Positions 7,516 to 14,526 of a DNA stretch of 26,462 nucleotides are shown here, piece by piece. Source of the DNA: DASPKX01 sp035627835 (GTDB lineage: Bacteria > Verrucomicrobiota > Verrucomicrobiia > Limisphaerales > SXQI01); NCBI GenBank assembly GCA_035627835.1, contig DASPKX010000074.1, positions 1 through 26,462 of the forward strand. The letters are read 5' to 3'. Below the pieces are notes generated by a model. That model saw only the letters and a list, made by a program, of their open reading frames with translations. It was not told the DNA's origin and ran no database searches. The stretch's first letter is position 1; every line of letters starts with the position of its first letter. The position numbers and the translations under genes are program-made.

Positions 7516-7544
7516 TTTATAGACGCAGCCCTACGTGTTTGAAA
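7516..7544 (-). promoter_or_regulatory. Possible sigma-70-type promoter of the 58-residue gene
   Basis: Read on the minus strand, TTTCAA (7539-7544) and TATAAA (7516-7521) are separated by exactly 17 bases. The -10 box matches the consensus at five of six positions, the -35 box at only three of six. The implied start point, near 7509, would give a leader of about 45 bases before the ATG at 7462. Confidence 0.35.
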
Positions 7545-7680
7545 TTGGGAGTCAGCCTGAAAGAGCCATGCAGGGAGACTGTGGACGAGAAATATCGGGC
7601 AATCCCTGATTGCAATGCACCCCATGTGAACAACCCTCCTTCGGAAAAGAGTAAGTGCTTGGCGGAGAAGGGCAAGGAAA

Positions 7681-7706
7681 GGCTTTGCTTTTACGGCTGC
7701 AAAGCC
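7681..7706 (+). other. Leader hairpin with an alternative fold upstream of the DUF6941-like gene
   Basis: GGCTTTGC (7681-7688) pairs perfectly with GCAAAGCC (7699-7706) around a 10-base loop. A competing hairpin, CGGCT-GCAA-AGCCG (7694-7707), has a GNRA-type tetraloop and shares the 3' arm. The two cannot form together. The structure ends about 20 bases before the ATG at 7726, where no Shine-Dalgarno sequence is visible, so it could control ribosome access. Confidence 0.35.
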
Positions 7707-7725
7707 GGTAAGTTCCTGCTTCGGT

Positions 7726-8133
7726 ATGGATGTCCAGATCGCAACTTTGTGTGACTCAGCCGCGGATTATCGCGGGAAGCTGTGCATTCTTGGCACTTTT
7801 GACACGATCGTGACATCTCGGATGCCCGCCACCCACCCGCATTGCTCGATTGCGTTGCGGCTGGTCTTTCGGGACACCGACCAGGGAAATCACAAGCTCA
7901 AGGTCGCCCTCATTGATGAGGATGGGGCGAACATGCTGCCAGACATCGAGCCGGAACTGGATGTGAAGATCCCAGACAACGCTTTCTTTTACTCGCGGAA
8001 TTTCATTTTCAACCTCCAGCAGATCAAATTCGAAAAAACGGGGCAGTATTCCATCGACATCTATATGGATGGTGGAATCGTCGCGCGGATCCCCCTCCAG
8101 GTGATGCTGGCCAAGGGCCAGCAAAACACCTGA
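7726..8133 (+). CDS. Small conserved protein, DUF6941-like
   Basis: This 135-residue soluble protein has no signal peptide or membrane segment. It opens MDVQIATLCDSAADYRGKL and continues with CILGTFDTIVTSRMPATHPH and a C-terminal strand-rich part (GQYSIDIYMDGGIVARIPLQ). The pattern 'LCDsA....GKL.ilGtFD.i....P..hp...ia.R' matches a small family of unknown function that I associate with DUF6941; the domain number is from memory. The probable fold is a beta-sandwich. The stop codon directly abuts the stop codon of nrfA on the other strand (8134), with no base between and no terminator, so the two transcripts must overlap. A structured leader precedes the gene. Confidence 0.75.
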   Translation: MDVQIATLCDSAADYRGKLCILGTFDTIVTSRMPATHPHCSIALRLVFRDTDQGNHKLKVALIDEDGANMLPDIEPELDVKIPDNAFFYSRNFIFNLQQIKFEKTGQYSIDIYMDGGIVARIPLQVMLAKGQQNT

Positions 8134-9558
8134 TTATTTGGCTGCGGCCGCAGTCTGGCGTGGAGCGGCGGGCCTGAGAGAATTCTGCCCTTTTCTTGAG
8201 TAATCAATCGATTGCCCCAAGATGCGAACGGCCTCCTGCGGGGCGTGGAATCCCATCGAGTTCTCCGCCTCGATGAAGTCGAGGAAGAACTGCGCGCGTC
8301 GATGGAAGTCACGAGCTTCTTTTAGCTGCTCGTCTGTCGCACCGGCCTGTTTGGCTGCCTTGATATCGCCGATCAGATCGACGACGGCATTCATTGCGAG
8401 ATCGCGCATATGGTGGGTGCGCTCCTGATTTGTATAAACGCGCTCGCGCAACTCGTTCTCCGGCCAGTTATGGCAGGTCTGGCAAGCGCGATTCATGTTC
8501 AATAATGGGCTGCGAACGTGATGATCGGAGATCTTGTGAGCGCCAACACGGGTATAAGGCATGTGGCAATCGGCGCAGCTCACCCCTGACTTGGCATGCA
8601 CACCCTGGGTCCAAAGTTCATACTCGGGATGCTGCGCCTTCAGGACCGGGGCTCCGCTTTCTGCATGCGTCCAGTCCTTGTGGCCGACCTCGTCATAATA
8701 GGCGAGGATTTGGTCAACTTTAAGTCCCTTTGCCCAAGGGTACACCAGACGCTTCTCCTGCCCTTTAAAGTAATATTCAACGTGGCACTGCGCGCAAACG
8801 AAGGTGCGCATCTCCTGCCGTGTGGCTTGTTTGTTCACGTCGTAATCCTTCACTCCTTGTGAAGCTTTGAGGGCGCGTATGCCCTCCAAGAAGCCGGGCC
8901 GGGTGACACGAAGAGCCATAGTGTCGCTCTCATGGCAGTCGATGCATGTGACGGGGTGAGTGACCTTCTCGCGAGCTTGCTGGAAGGTCATTTTGTTCAG
9001 CGCTTCGAAACCTTTGATCAAGTCCCCATTTCCTGCGTTTTTGTAGGGCACATAGACGGAGGCGTGGCAATGGAGGCAGGTGCCGGGCTGTTGAACGGCT
9101 TGCTGACGCTCGGTGAAAGTTTGGTCATCGAGCATGTAGGCATGGCCGCGGTCCTCTCGAAAATCTTTGGAGAAGGCATAGCCCGCCCAAATTTGTTTTA
9201 GACGAGGATCTTCTTCGAGCCGGGACTGCGCGACGAGCGACCGAGGATCAGCCGCAGTTGGGGTGCGAGGCCAAGCTTCGCTGCCGCCAAAGCGAGTCCG
9301 CTGTTGGTCCACCGTGCGCTTGTACCCATCGTATTGTAGGGGGAAATTCTTCCCCCAGATTTCGGGATCAACAGTGTTATCGTCCAGCTCGACCACACGA
9401 TAGAAGGGGTTCTTAGCCTCCTGCTTGCGCTCGAGAATGTTGACCAGCAGAGCCATACCCCCGAGGGCGGCTAAAACGCACACGATCACTGCTGTCATGA
9501 ACAAGGTTGCAGATCGCTTGAATCTCCCCTTGTTTCCGTCTTTTCGTTCATCTGCCAT
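8134..9558 (-). CDS. nrfA: Ammonia-forming cytochrome c nitrite reductase, CXXCH type
   Basis: This 474-residue pentaheme c-type cytochrome reduces nitrite to ammonium with six electrons on the outer face of the membrane. An N-terminal hydrophobic segment (about 17-41) is a signal or anchor. Five heme sites are CLHCH (161-165), CIDCH (205-209), CAQCH (255-259), CADCH (328-332) and CQTCH (359-363). The catalytic set is present: Arg in DRGHAY (R137), Tyr in HVEYYF (Y262) and His in KAQHPEYE (H310). Calcium-site residues E261, K307 and Q309 are also there. Unusually, heme 1 has His165 where E. coli has the Lys ligand of CXXCK; such CXXCH forms are known as a separate group. AGGAG (9568-9572) lies nine bases before the ATG. 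It follows nrfH by 21 bases as one operon. Confidence 0.93.
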   Translation of the reverse strand: MADERKDGNKGRFKRSATLFMTAVIVCVLAALGGMALLVNILERKQEAKNPFYRVVELDDNTVDPEIWGKNFPLQYDGYKRTVDQQRTRFGGSEAWPRTPTAADPRSLVAQSRLEEDPRLKQIWAGYAFSKDFREDRGHAYMLDDQTFTERQQAVQQPGTCLHCHASVYVPYKNAGNGDLIKGFEALNKMTFQQAREKVTHPVTCIDCHESDTMALRVTRPGFLEGIRALKASQGVKDYDVNKQATRQEMRTFVCAQCHVEYYFKGQEKRLVYPWAKGLKVDQILAYYDEVGHKDWTHAESGAPVLKAQHPEYELWTQGVHAKSGVSCADCHMPYTRVGAHKISDHHVRSPLLNMNRACQTCHNWPENELRERVYTNQERTHHMRDLAMNAVVDLIGDIKAAKQAGATDEQLKEARDFHRRAQFFLDFIEAENSMGFHAPQEAVRILGQSIDYSRKGQNSLRPAAPRQTAAAAK

Positions 9559-9579
9559 ATAGGAAATCTCCTGTTCAGG

Positions 9580-10050
9580 TTAGCGTCGTAATGGGTGCCC
9601 AACGTCGCTGTGGCACCGGATGCAGGATAGAGATTGGTCCCGCTGGTGAGAGGTGTTGTGGGCCGCGCTCAGGTCGTCCGCGATCTGGGTGTGGCAATCC
9701 AGGCAAGCTCGCTCGGTTACCCGTTTGTTGCGGGCTTTGATGCGGATAGGCTCGTGAAAGTCGCCTGTGGTAAAGGCAAATGAATGCCAAAACCCATTGT
9801 CTGCTTTGGTGATGTACTTGCCGAGAAGGTCATGAGGCGCGTGGCAATCGTTGCAGGTGGCGACGGAGCGGTGGCTGGAAGTAATCCAGGCATCGTAATG
9901 CTCCTGCATGATGTGGCAATTGGCACAAGCGCGAGGGTCGTTCGTGAGGTAGGAAGCGCCTTTTGCATAAAGAAAGGTGAATCCGCCCACGCCCAACGCA
10001 AGACCGATAGCGCCGCCGAGCAGAGCCCCTTTAACCACACTCCTTCTCAT
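9580..10050 (-). CDS. nrfH: Cytochrome c nitrite reductase small subunit, quinol dehydrogenase
   Basis: This 156-residue NapC/NirT-type tetraheme cytochrome is anchored by one N-terminal membrane helix (about 8-30, AIGLALGVGGFTFLYAKG). The heme sites are CANCH (42-46), CNDCH (66-70), CLDCH (116-120) and CIRCH (143-147). The first is followed by IM, giving the Met48 of the CXXCHxM pattern known from NrfH. It takes electrons from menaquinol and passes them to NrfA. The order nrfH-nrfA with a 21-base gap is the standard operon. No FNR-like or NarL-like box was recognised upstream. No Shine-Dalgarno sequence stands out; GCGGGA directly precedes the ATG. The gene diverges from the CAP-domain gene. 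Confidence 0.92.
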   Translation of the reverse strand: MRRSVVKGALLGGAIGLALGVGGFTFLYAKGASYLTNDPRACANCHIMQEHYDAWITSSHRSVATCNDCHAPHDLLGKYITKADNGFWHSFAFTTGDFHEPIRIKARNKRVTERACLDCHTQIADDLSAAHNTSHQRDQSLSCIRCHSDVGHPLRR

Positions 10051-10258
10051 TCCCGCAGAAAGACTAACATCAAGTCGTCAGTCTATCCAGAAGCCGAAGA
10101 ATTCGGGCGCCAAAAAACAGACCATCTTTTGCGGGAGCCAAAGCAAGCAAGGAGGATCTCCCCTTGAACCCGAGAAGACGACGCACTCCGCGCGGGAACA
10201 GAAACGCCTCCTGAGTGACCGATTTGACTTCCGGATGCGGTGTAGCATTTTCATAGCC

Positions 10259-11389
10259 ATGCCTTTTGCGGACAGGCGGTTTGGCCCCGTGGGCCTTCTT
10301 AGCGCCGTTTTTCTTCTTTGTTCCCCTGCTCTTCACGCGGCGCAACGCTGGGATCATGGTGAGCCTTCGAGTCACGAGCAGTTCATGCTGGAGCTTGTGA
10401 ATCGCGCCCGCGCCAATCCTCTGGCCGAGGCGGTGCGGCTTGGAATTGACCTGAACGCGGGGCTGCCGCTCGGCACGATTACCACGCTCCCGAAGCCGCC
10501 GCTGGCGTTTAATCGCCCGTTGATCTCAGCAGCTCGCGGCCATAGCCAATGGATGCTGGATGCCGACATATTCTCCCACACCGGCGCCGGCGGTTCAGAC
10601 ATGGCCGCGCGCATGCGGGCCGCTGGCTACGTGTTCAGCGGATCCTGGCAGGCGGCAGAGAACATCGCCTGGAGCGGGACGAGCGCGACGGTTGACCTGA
10701 CGCGAACAACCCAAACACTGCACGATAACCTGATTCGCAGCGCCGGCCACCGGGAGAACATCATGAATGGCAGCTTGGATGAAATAGGAATTGGGTTGCT
10801 AACGGGGGCATTCATCTCCGCTGGACGCTCTTACAATGCTTTGATGGGGACTCAGAACTTTGCGCGGAGTGACAGCACACCGGGGCCGATGGCATTGGGG
10901 GTCGTGTATCGAGATGCAGACGGGAATGGCTTTTATACCCCCGGCGAAGGTGTTGCGGGCCTGACGGTTTCTTCGGAGCCCGCTGGCTCATACTTTGCCG
11001 TCACATCGGCTTCGGGTGGTTACGCCTTTCCGCTGCCGGCTGCAGCAGGCACATTCAGCGTTGTGGTTTCGGGAGCAGGTTTGGCGCAGCCGCTGCGCCG
11101 GACCGTCGTTGCCGTTGGTACCAATGTCAAAAGTGATTTCTCGCTGGGCGCCGCCTCCAGCACCGGCACAGTGGAATTCGTGCGAGGCACTCAGCGGTTT
11201 TCTCCGACCGGAAACTTCCAGTCGAACATTCGAGGGCCTGTTGGTCATACGGCTACAATCCTGGGATCATCCGACCTGCGGAACTGGACGCCGGTAACCA
11301 CGGTTACGTTCGCGACCAGCACTGTGACCTTTACAGACCCCCAACCCTCTGCGCGGCGCCGGTTGTATCGGGCGCAAGTGGTCCCTTGA
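10259..11389 (+). CDS. Secreted CAP/SCP-domain protein with a C-terminal SSDLxxW module
   Basis: The protein has 376 residues from this start. A signal peptide (RRFGPVGLLSAVFLLCSPALHA, given here as its two parts RRFGPVGLLSAV and FLLCSPALHA) precedes the mature domain. The CAP/SCP (PF00188, YkwD-like) domain follows, with ELVNRARANPLAEAVRL, FSHTGAGGSD, ENIAWSG and SAGHRENIM, including the His and Glu residues of the CAP cavity. Next is a short beta-sandwich segment (YRDADGNGFYTPGEGVAGL), as in SdrD/carboxypeptidase-regulatory domains. The end carries a GSSDLRNWTPV ... RRRLYRAQV module shared with the next two genes. CAP proteins are extracellular; the function of bacterial ones is mostly unknown. 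An in-frame ATG at 10235 adds eight residues and is also possible. The start choice is uncertain because neither ATG has a good ribosome binding site. Confidence 0.85.
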   Translation: MPFADRRFGPVGLLSAVFLLCSPALHAAQRWDHGEPSSHEQFMLELVNRARANPLAEAVRLGIDLNAGLPLGTITTLPKPPLAFNRPLISAARGHSQWMLDADIFSHTGAGGSDMAARMRAAGYVFSGSWQAAENIAWSGTSATVDLTRTTQTLHDNLIRSAGHRENIMNGSLDEIGIGLLTGAFISAGRSYNALMGTQNFARSDSTPGPMALGVVYRDADGNGFYTPGEGVAGLTVSSEPAGSYFAVTSASGGYAFPLPAAAGTFSVVVSGAGLAQPLRRTVVAVGTNVKSDFSLGAASSTGTVEFVRGTQRFSPTGNFQSNIRGPVGHTATILGSSDLRNWTPVTTVTFATSTVTFTDPQPSARRRLYRAQVVP

Positions 11390-11439
11390 GCATCACTGAA
11401 GAGGCGTGAATTTTTCGCTGAGGAGACGATCCTGAGACG

Positions 11440-12849
11440 TTACTCGGCGCGGATCCTGTAAAACCTTTTTCGCTCGTCCATACTGAGGGGCAGCAGCGTG
11501 GTTTCGGAATGGGGGATAAAGCCGTGCTCCCGACCCCACGCACGAAGATCCGGGGAGCTTTCGATGAAGTATCGCCCAGGGGTCTCGACGTCTGCGACCA
11601 ATGCAGTGGATACAAAGTCGATAGCCAGGCCCATACGACCAGAGGGCTGGCGAACAGAGATGGCGAATGGGTTTAAAAAGCCTTGCGTGAATCCGGTCAA
11701 CGCAACGGCGCCATCCTCGGACACAGCGACGCCGTTCCCTACGGAGTCGGCATACGAATAAATCCAAATGTTTGTGCCCTTAGGGCTGAACTTTGCCGCG
11801 AAGGCTGAATTTGTTGGAGCCATTATGGGCGGAAAAAGGCCGCCGAGCGTGAAGCCGACAACATAACAATTCCCAAATGCGTCCGTTTCAACCGCTCGAA
11901 TCTCATCATGTGCGGCGCCGGCGATCACATGACTCCAGAGAAGAGAACCATTCAGATCAAAAGCCAGCACCGCAGCGTCGGGCCCGCCCTTTCCTTCAAT
12001 ACGCAAACCTGTGTCCGTTGTTAGCAGAGTGTCAAAGGGGATGGCCACACGAATGGAGCCGTGCGGTGTGATGGCAATCGGAATAAACGTCGGGTATACA
12101 CCCACTTGATCAAAGTAGACCGACGACAGCAGCGGACCGCCAATCTTGTGTCGGGTCAGCAATATCCCACCCCCGTATTCCTTTACCGAACCCGGACTTT
12201 GGTGGACAGCCGCACTGTTCCAAGCAGCGGTGTGGGTAAACACCTGGTCATGCCAGACGTGGAGCGTTGGAACGCCGAGTGTATTCGTGGTCTCCACGAG
12301 AAGCTGAGGTTGTTGAATGGCCTCAAAGTTGCCTCGATCGTATCGTGCGATCTGTGTGCCTTCGACCCGGTGGTCGGGGTTTAGAGCTGATCTGGAAAGA
12401 ACCCACACGTTCCCGGACGCATCGTAATCGAAGGTGCTACCTTTGATCAGGTCAGACCTAAGCAGCGTGCCGTCCCTCTTGAACTGAAAGAGACGTTGCT
12501 GGGAGCTTCCAACAGGGACGCTGACCGCAATTTCATCCTTAAACAGCTCAAGAGTGAACGCTGGCTCAGGGGCTTGAATTTTCTTCACCCACAAAACCCT
12601 CCTATCACGACCGAACTTGCAGAGGTAGTTGGCAGGCTCCGTCACGGGTTGGCCGTGGAGAGTTCCCCATGCGGTGTGCGCATATAAGACGCAAAGCACA
12701 TCCCCTCTTTGGTCAATTTTCACCAGTGTTCCGTATCCACGGGTCTGTGCGGTAAAGTCCCAAAGTTTGACTGGTTCGCGGGTAGAGGCGCGCGCGTGGA
12801 CGCTTAACAAAACAAAGAAGCAGACAACGAATCTCAGGTATGTGCTCAC
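11440..12849 (-). CDS. Secreted beta-propeller-like protein
   Basis: The 469-residue protein starts at GTG (12849). A stop lies in frame about 24 bases upstream, so no longer form is possible. The signal peptide is MSTYLRFVVCFFVLLSVHARA. The body is a series of beta-rich repeats with the flavour of SBBP or NHL propellers: GNVWVLSRS, DAFGNCYVVGFTLGG, EDGAVALTGFTQG and WIYSYADS with AFAAKFSPKGTNIWI. The C-terminus has the module YFIESSPDLRAWGREHG ... RKRFYRIRAE, related to those of the flanking genes. It converges on the CAP gene (50 bases apart) and diverges from the delta-60 gene. I do not know its substrate; an exported structural or binding role is a guess. Confidence 0.8.
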   Translation of the reverse strand: MSTYLRFVVCFFVLLSVHARASTREPVKLWDFTAQTRGYGTLVKIDQRGDVLCVLYAHTAWGTLHGQPVTEPANYLCKFGRDRRVLWVKKIQAPEPAFTLELFKDEIAVSVPVGSSQQRLFQFKRDGTLLRSDLIKGSTFDYDASGNVWVLSRSALNPDHRVEGTQIARYDRGNFEAIQQPQLLVETTNTLGVPTLHVWHDQVFTHTAAWNSAAVHQSPGSVKEYGGGILLTRHKIGGPLLSSVYFDQVGVYPTFIPIAITPHGSIRVAIPFDTLLTTDTGLRIEGKGGPDAAVLAFDLNGSLLWSHVIAGAAHDEIRAVETDAFGNCYVVGFTLGGLFPPIMAPTNSAFAAKFSPKGTNIWIYSYADSVGNGVAVSEDGAVALTGFTQGFLNPFAISVRQPSGRMGLAIDFVSTALVADVETPGRYFIESSPDLRAWGREHGFIPHSETTLLPLSMDERKRFYRIRAE

Positions 12850-13088
12850 GTGAACTAGGTTGGGGAGCTTCGCTTAATATGGAGTGTTCGGGAAGAATAA
12901 CCTGGAGGCGGCCGGAGACGGTTTTCAGGTCATACCTCCAAAACACCGCACCGCCCTAGGGGGAAGGATGAAGCAGTAAATCTCTGCCCCCTAAACCCTC
13001 TTACAGGGGCTGGCCGCATGGAACGAGCGCCACGGTTCTGCGATTAATGTGGGCGCATAGAAGCGCCGGATAACCCTGAACTGTCGGT

Positions 13089-14417
13089 ATGAATCCCCTC
13101 CAAGACCCTCGCCTGCTCGTTTGGCTTTTCATCTTGTTGCTTGGTTCCTTAATGCGCACAAAGGGCGCAGCTTTGGACACCAGCTACGCTCCACAAGCAA
13201 ATGGGGCTGTTCGCAAGATCGCGGTGGGCCGGGATGGCAAGGCCCTGGTTGCCGGGCATTTCACCGTCGTCAACGGCCAAGCTCGGCCGGGATTGGCTCG
13301 TCTGAATGCGGATGGAACGCTGGACACGCGTTTTGATCCGGCGATCGCCCCCGGTTCGGTGGTAAGCGCCATTGCTCTCCGCCCGGATGGGGCAATGGTT
13401 ATTGCCGGCAACCTTAGCATCAATGGCTTGGCCGCACATCTTGCGGCCCTAAACGGGGATGGATCTGTTTCCCGCACATGGGATGCTCAGAATGGCCCTA
13501 GCGCCGCCCCGGCTGCATTAGCCTTTGATCCCGATGGTCGTTTGCTTGTGGGTGGCGGTTTTCGCAACTTCGCAGGAGTGCCCGCTACGTATTTGGTCCG
13601 TTTAACCGGTGCAGGGGAATTCGACGCTAACTTCACCCCTCCGCTGGAGCCGAGCTTTGCAATGGAAGCTGGGGTCAGTTCATTAAAGGTTCAAGCGGAT
13701 GGGTCATTGGTCATCGGCGGTGTGTTCAAGGTTGGAGGGGCTACAGCCAAGCTCGTGCGGCTTACCGCGAATGGAAGTTTGGATACCTCGTTTGCTCCAG
13801 ATCAGACGAAGGTTCTTTATGTTCATGCGCTCGCGGGCGCTGGCGGGAACATCCTGGCAGGGGGGCAAGAGCACTATTCCGGATTTTGTCGGCAATACGG
13901 GGCACAGGGCGCCGCAGAACGCCAACTGGAGACACCCTCCGGGGTGGTCTGGGCCGTCGCGGCGAGTGAAGATGGCAGCATGCTCGTGGGGGGGGATTTT
14001 CGACAGGTAAACGGAACCGCATCCCAAAATCTCGCGCGGGTGGCGAGTTCAGGCGCCCTGGACCGGTCTTTCAATATCGGCACTGATGGCGCAGTCCTTG
14101 CAATTGGCGCGCTTTCAGGCGGTGAGTTTTTGATTGGCGGCTCCTTTACAAGCGTCGATGGCAAGACTCAGCCATACCTCGCACGCGTGCGGACGCAAGC
14201 CGGGCCGGTCTTTGCACGGGTAACGTGCAATGCGCAGAGCCATTTCTGCACGATTCTGAAAGCGGAGCCGGGCGCATCCTATGCTATCGAAAGCTCGACC
14301 GACCTGAAGAATTGGGTTCTTCTGAAAACTGTCACACCCGCAACGGCTGAGATCGAAGTTGAGGCTCCCAGCGCGTCGACGGGACGCCAGCAATTTTTCC
14401 GCGCAAGGAAGCTTTAA
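13089..14417 (+). CDS. Secreted delta-60 repeat protein
   Basis: The 442-residue protein begins with a signal peptide (LLVWLFILLLGSLM core, residues 9-22). Several delta-60 repeats (TIGR02608 type) follow, each of the form 'ia...DGk.lvgG.F..v.G.....LaRLn.dGslD..F': examples are LARLNADGTLDTRFDP, LVRLTANGSLDTSFAP and LARVASSGALDRSFNI. Such repeats build a beta-propeller in secreted or surface proteins of Verrucomicrobiota, Myxococcota and Bacteroidota. The C-terminus has YAIESSTDLKNWVLLKT ... GRQQFFRARKL, the same module as in the two preceding genes. Two cysteines near the end (VTCNAQSHFCTI) could form a disulfide. There is no clear ribosome binding site. Function unknown; adhesion or polymer binding is speculative. 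Confidence 0.85.
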   Translation: MNPLQDPRLLVWLFILLLGSLMRTKGAALDTSYAPQANGAVRKIAVGRDGKALVAGHFTVVNGQARPGLARLNADGTLDTRFDPAIAPGSVVSAIALRPDGAMVIAGNLSINGLAAHLAALNGDGSVSRTWDAQNGPSAAPAALAFDPDGRLLVGGGFRNFAGVPATYLVRLTGAGEFDANFTPPLEPSFAMEAGVSSLKVQADGSLVIGGVFKVGGATAKLVRLTANGSLDTSFAPDQTKVLYVHALAGAGGNILAGGQEHYSGFCRQYGAQGAAERQLETPSGVVWAVAASEDGSMLVGGDFRQVNGTASQNLARVASSGALDRSFNIGTDGAVLAIGALSGGEFLIGGSFTSVDGKTQPYLARVRTQAGPVFARVTCNAQSHFCTILKAEPGASYAIESSTDLKNWVLLKTVTPATAEIEVEAPSASTGRQQFFRARKL

Positions 14418-14460
14418 CATCGGTGGAGAATTCCAAAGCTCCCGTTTGCTGAATCGAACG

Positions 14461-14482
14461 GCGGCGCTAATATTGGCGCCGC
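14461..14482. repeat. Near-palindromic inverted repeat between the delta-60 gene and the REC-kinase gene
   Basis: GCGGCGC (14461-14467) pairs with GCGCCGC (14476-14482); the inner bases TAATATTG pair almost completely, so the whole 22 bases are nearly a palindrome. No T run follows on either strand, so it is a poor terminator. It lies 45 bases before the kinase ATG and could be an operator. Confidence 0.4.
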
Positions 14483-14526
14483 GAGGTTGAGCGCGCTTCG
14501 CAAACACGAAGACGTTTCAACGCCAA

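Noticed and set aside
7635..7725. c-di-GMP-I riboswitch call
   Set aside because: Only GGGCAA and GCAAAGCC resemble the core; the GNRA-capped P2 and the 3' half are not found in the right order.
7506..7754. 82-codon plus-strand open frame in the leader of the DUF6941-like gene
   Set aside because: Irregular composition, no ribosome binding site, and it overlaps the better supported gene in another frame.
10070..10375. 101-codon basic minus-strand open frame upstream of nrfH
   Set aside because: It is antisense to the signal peptide and start of the CAP gene; its basic composition follows from GC-rich antisense reading.
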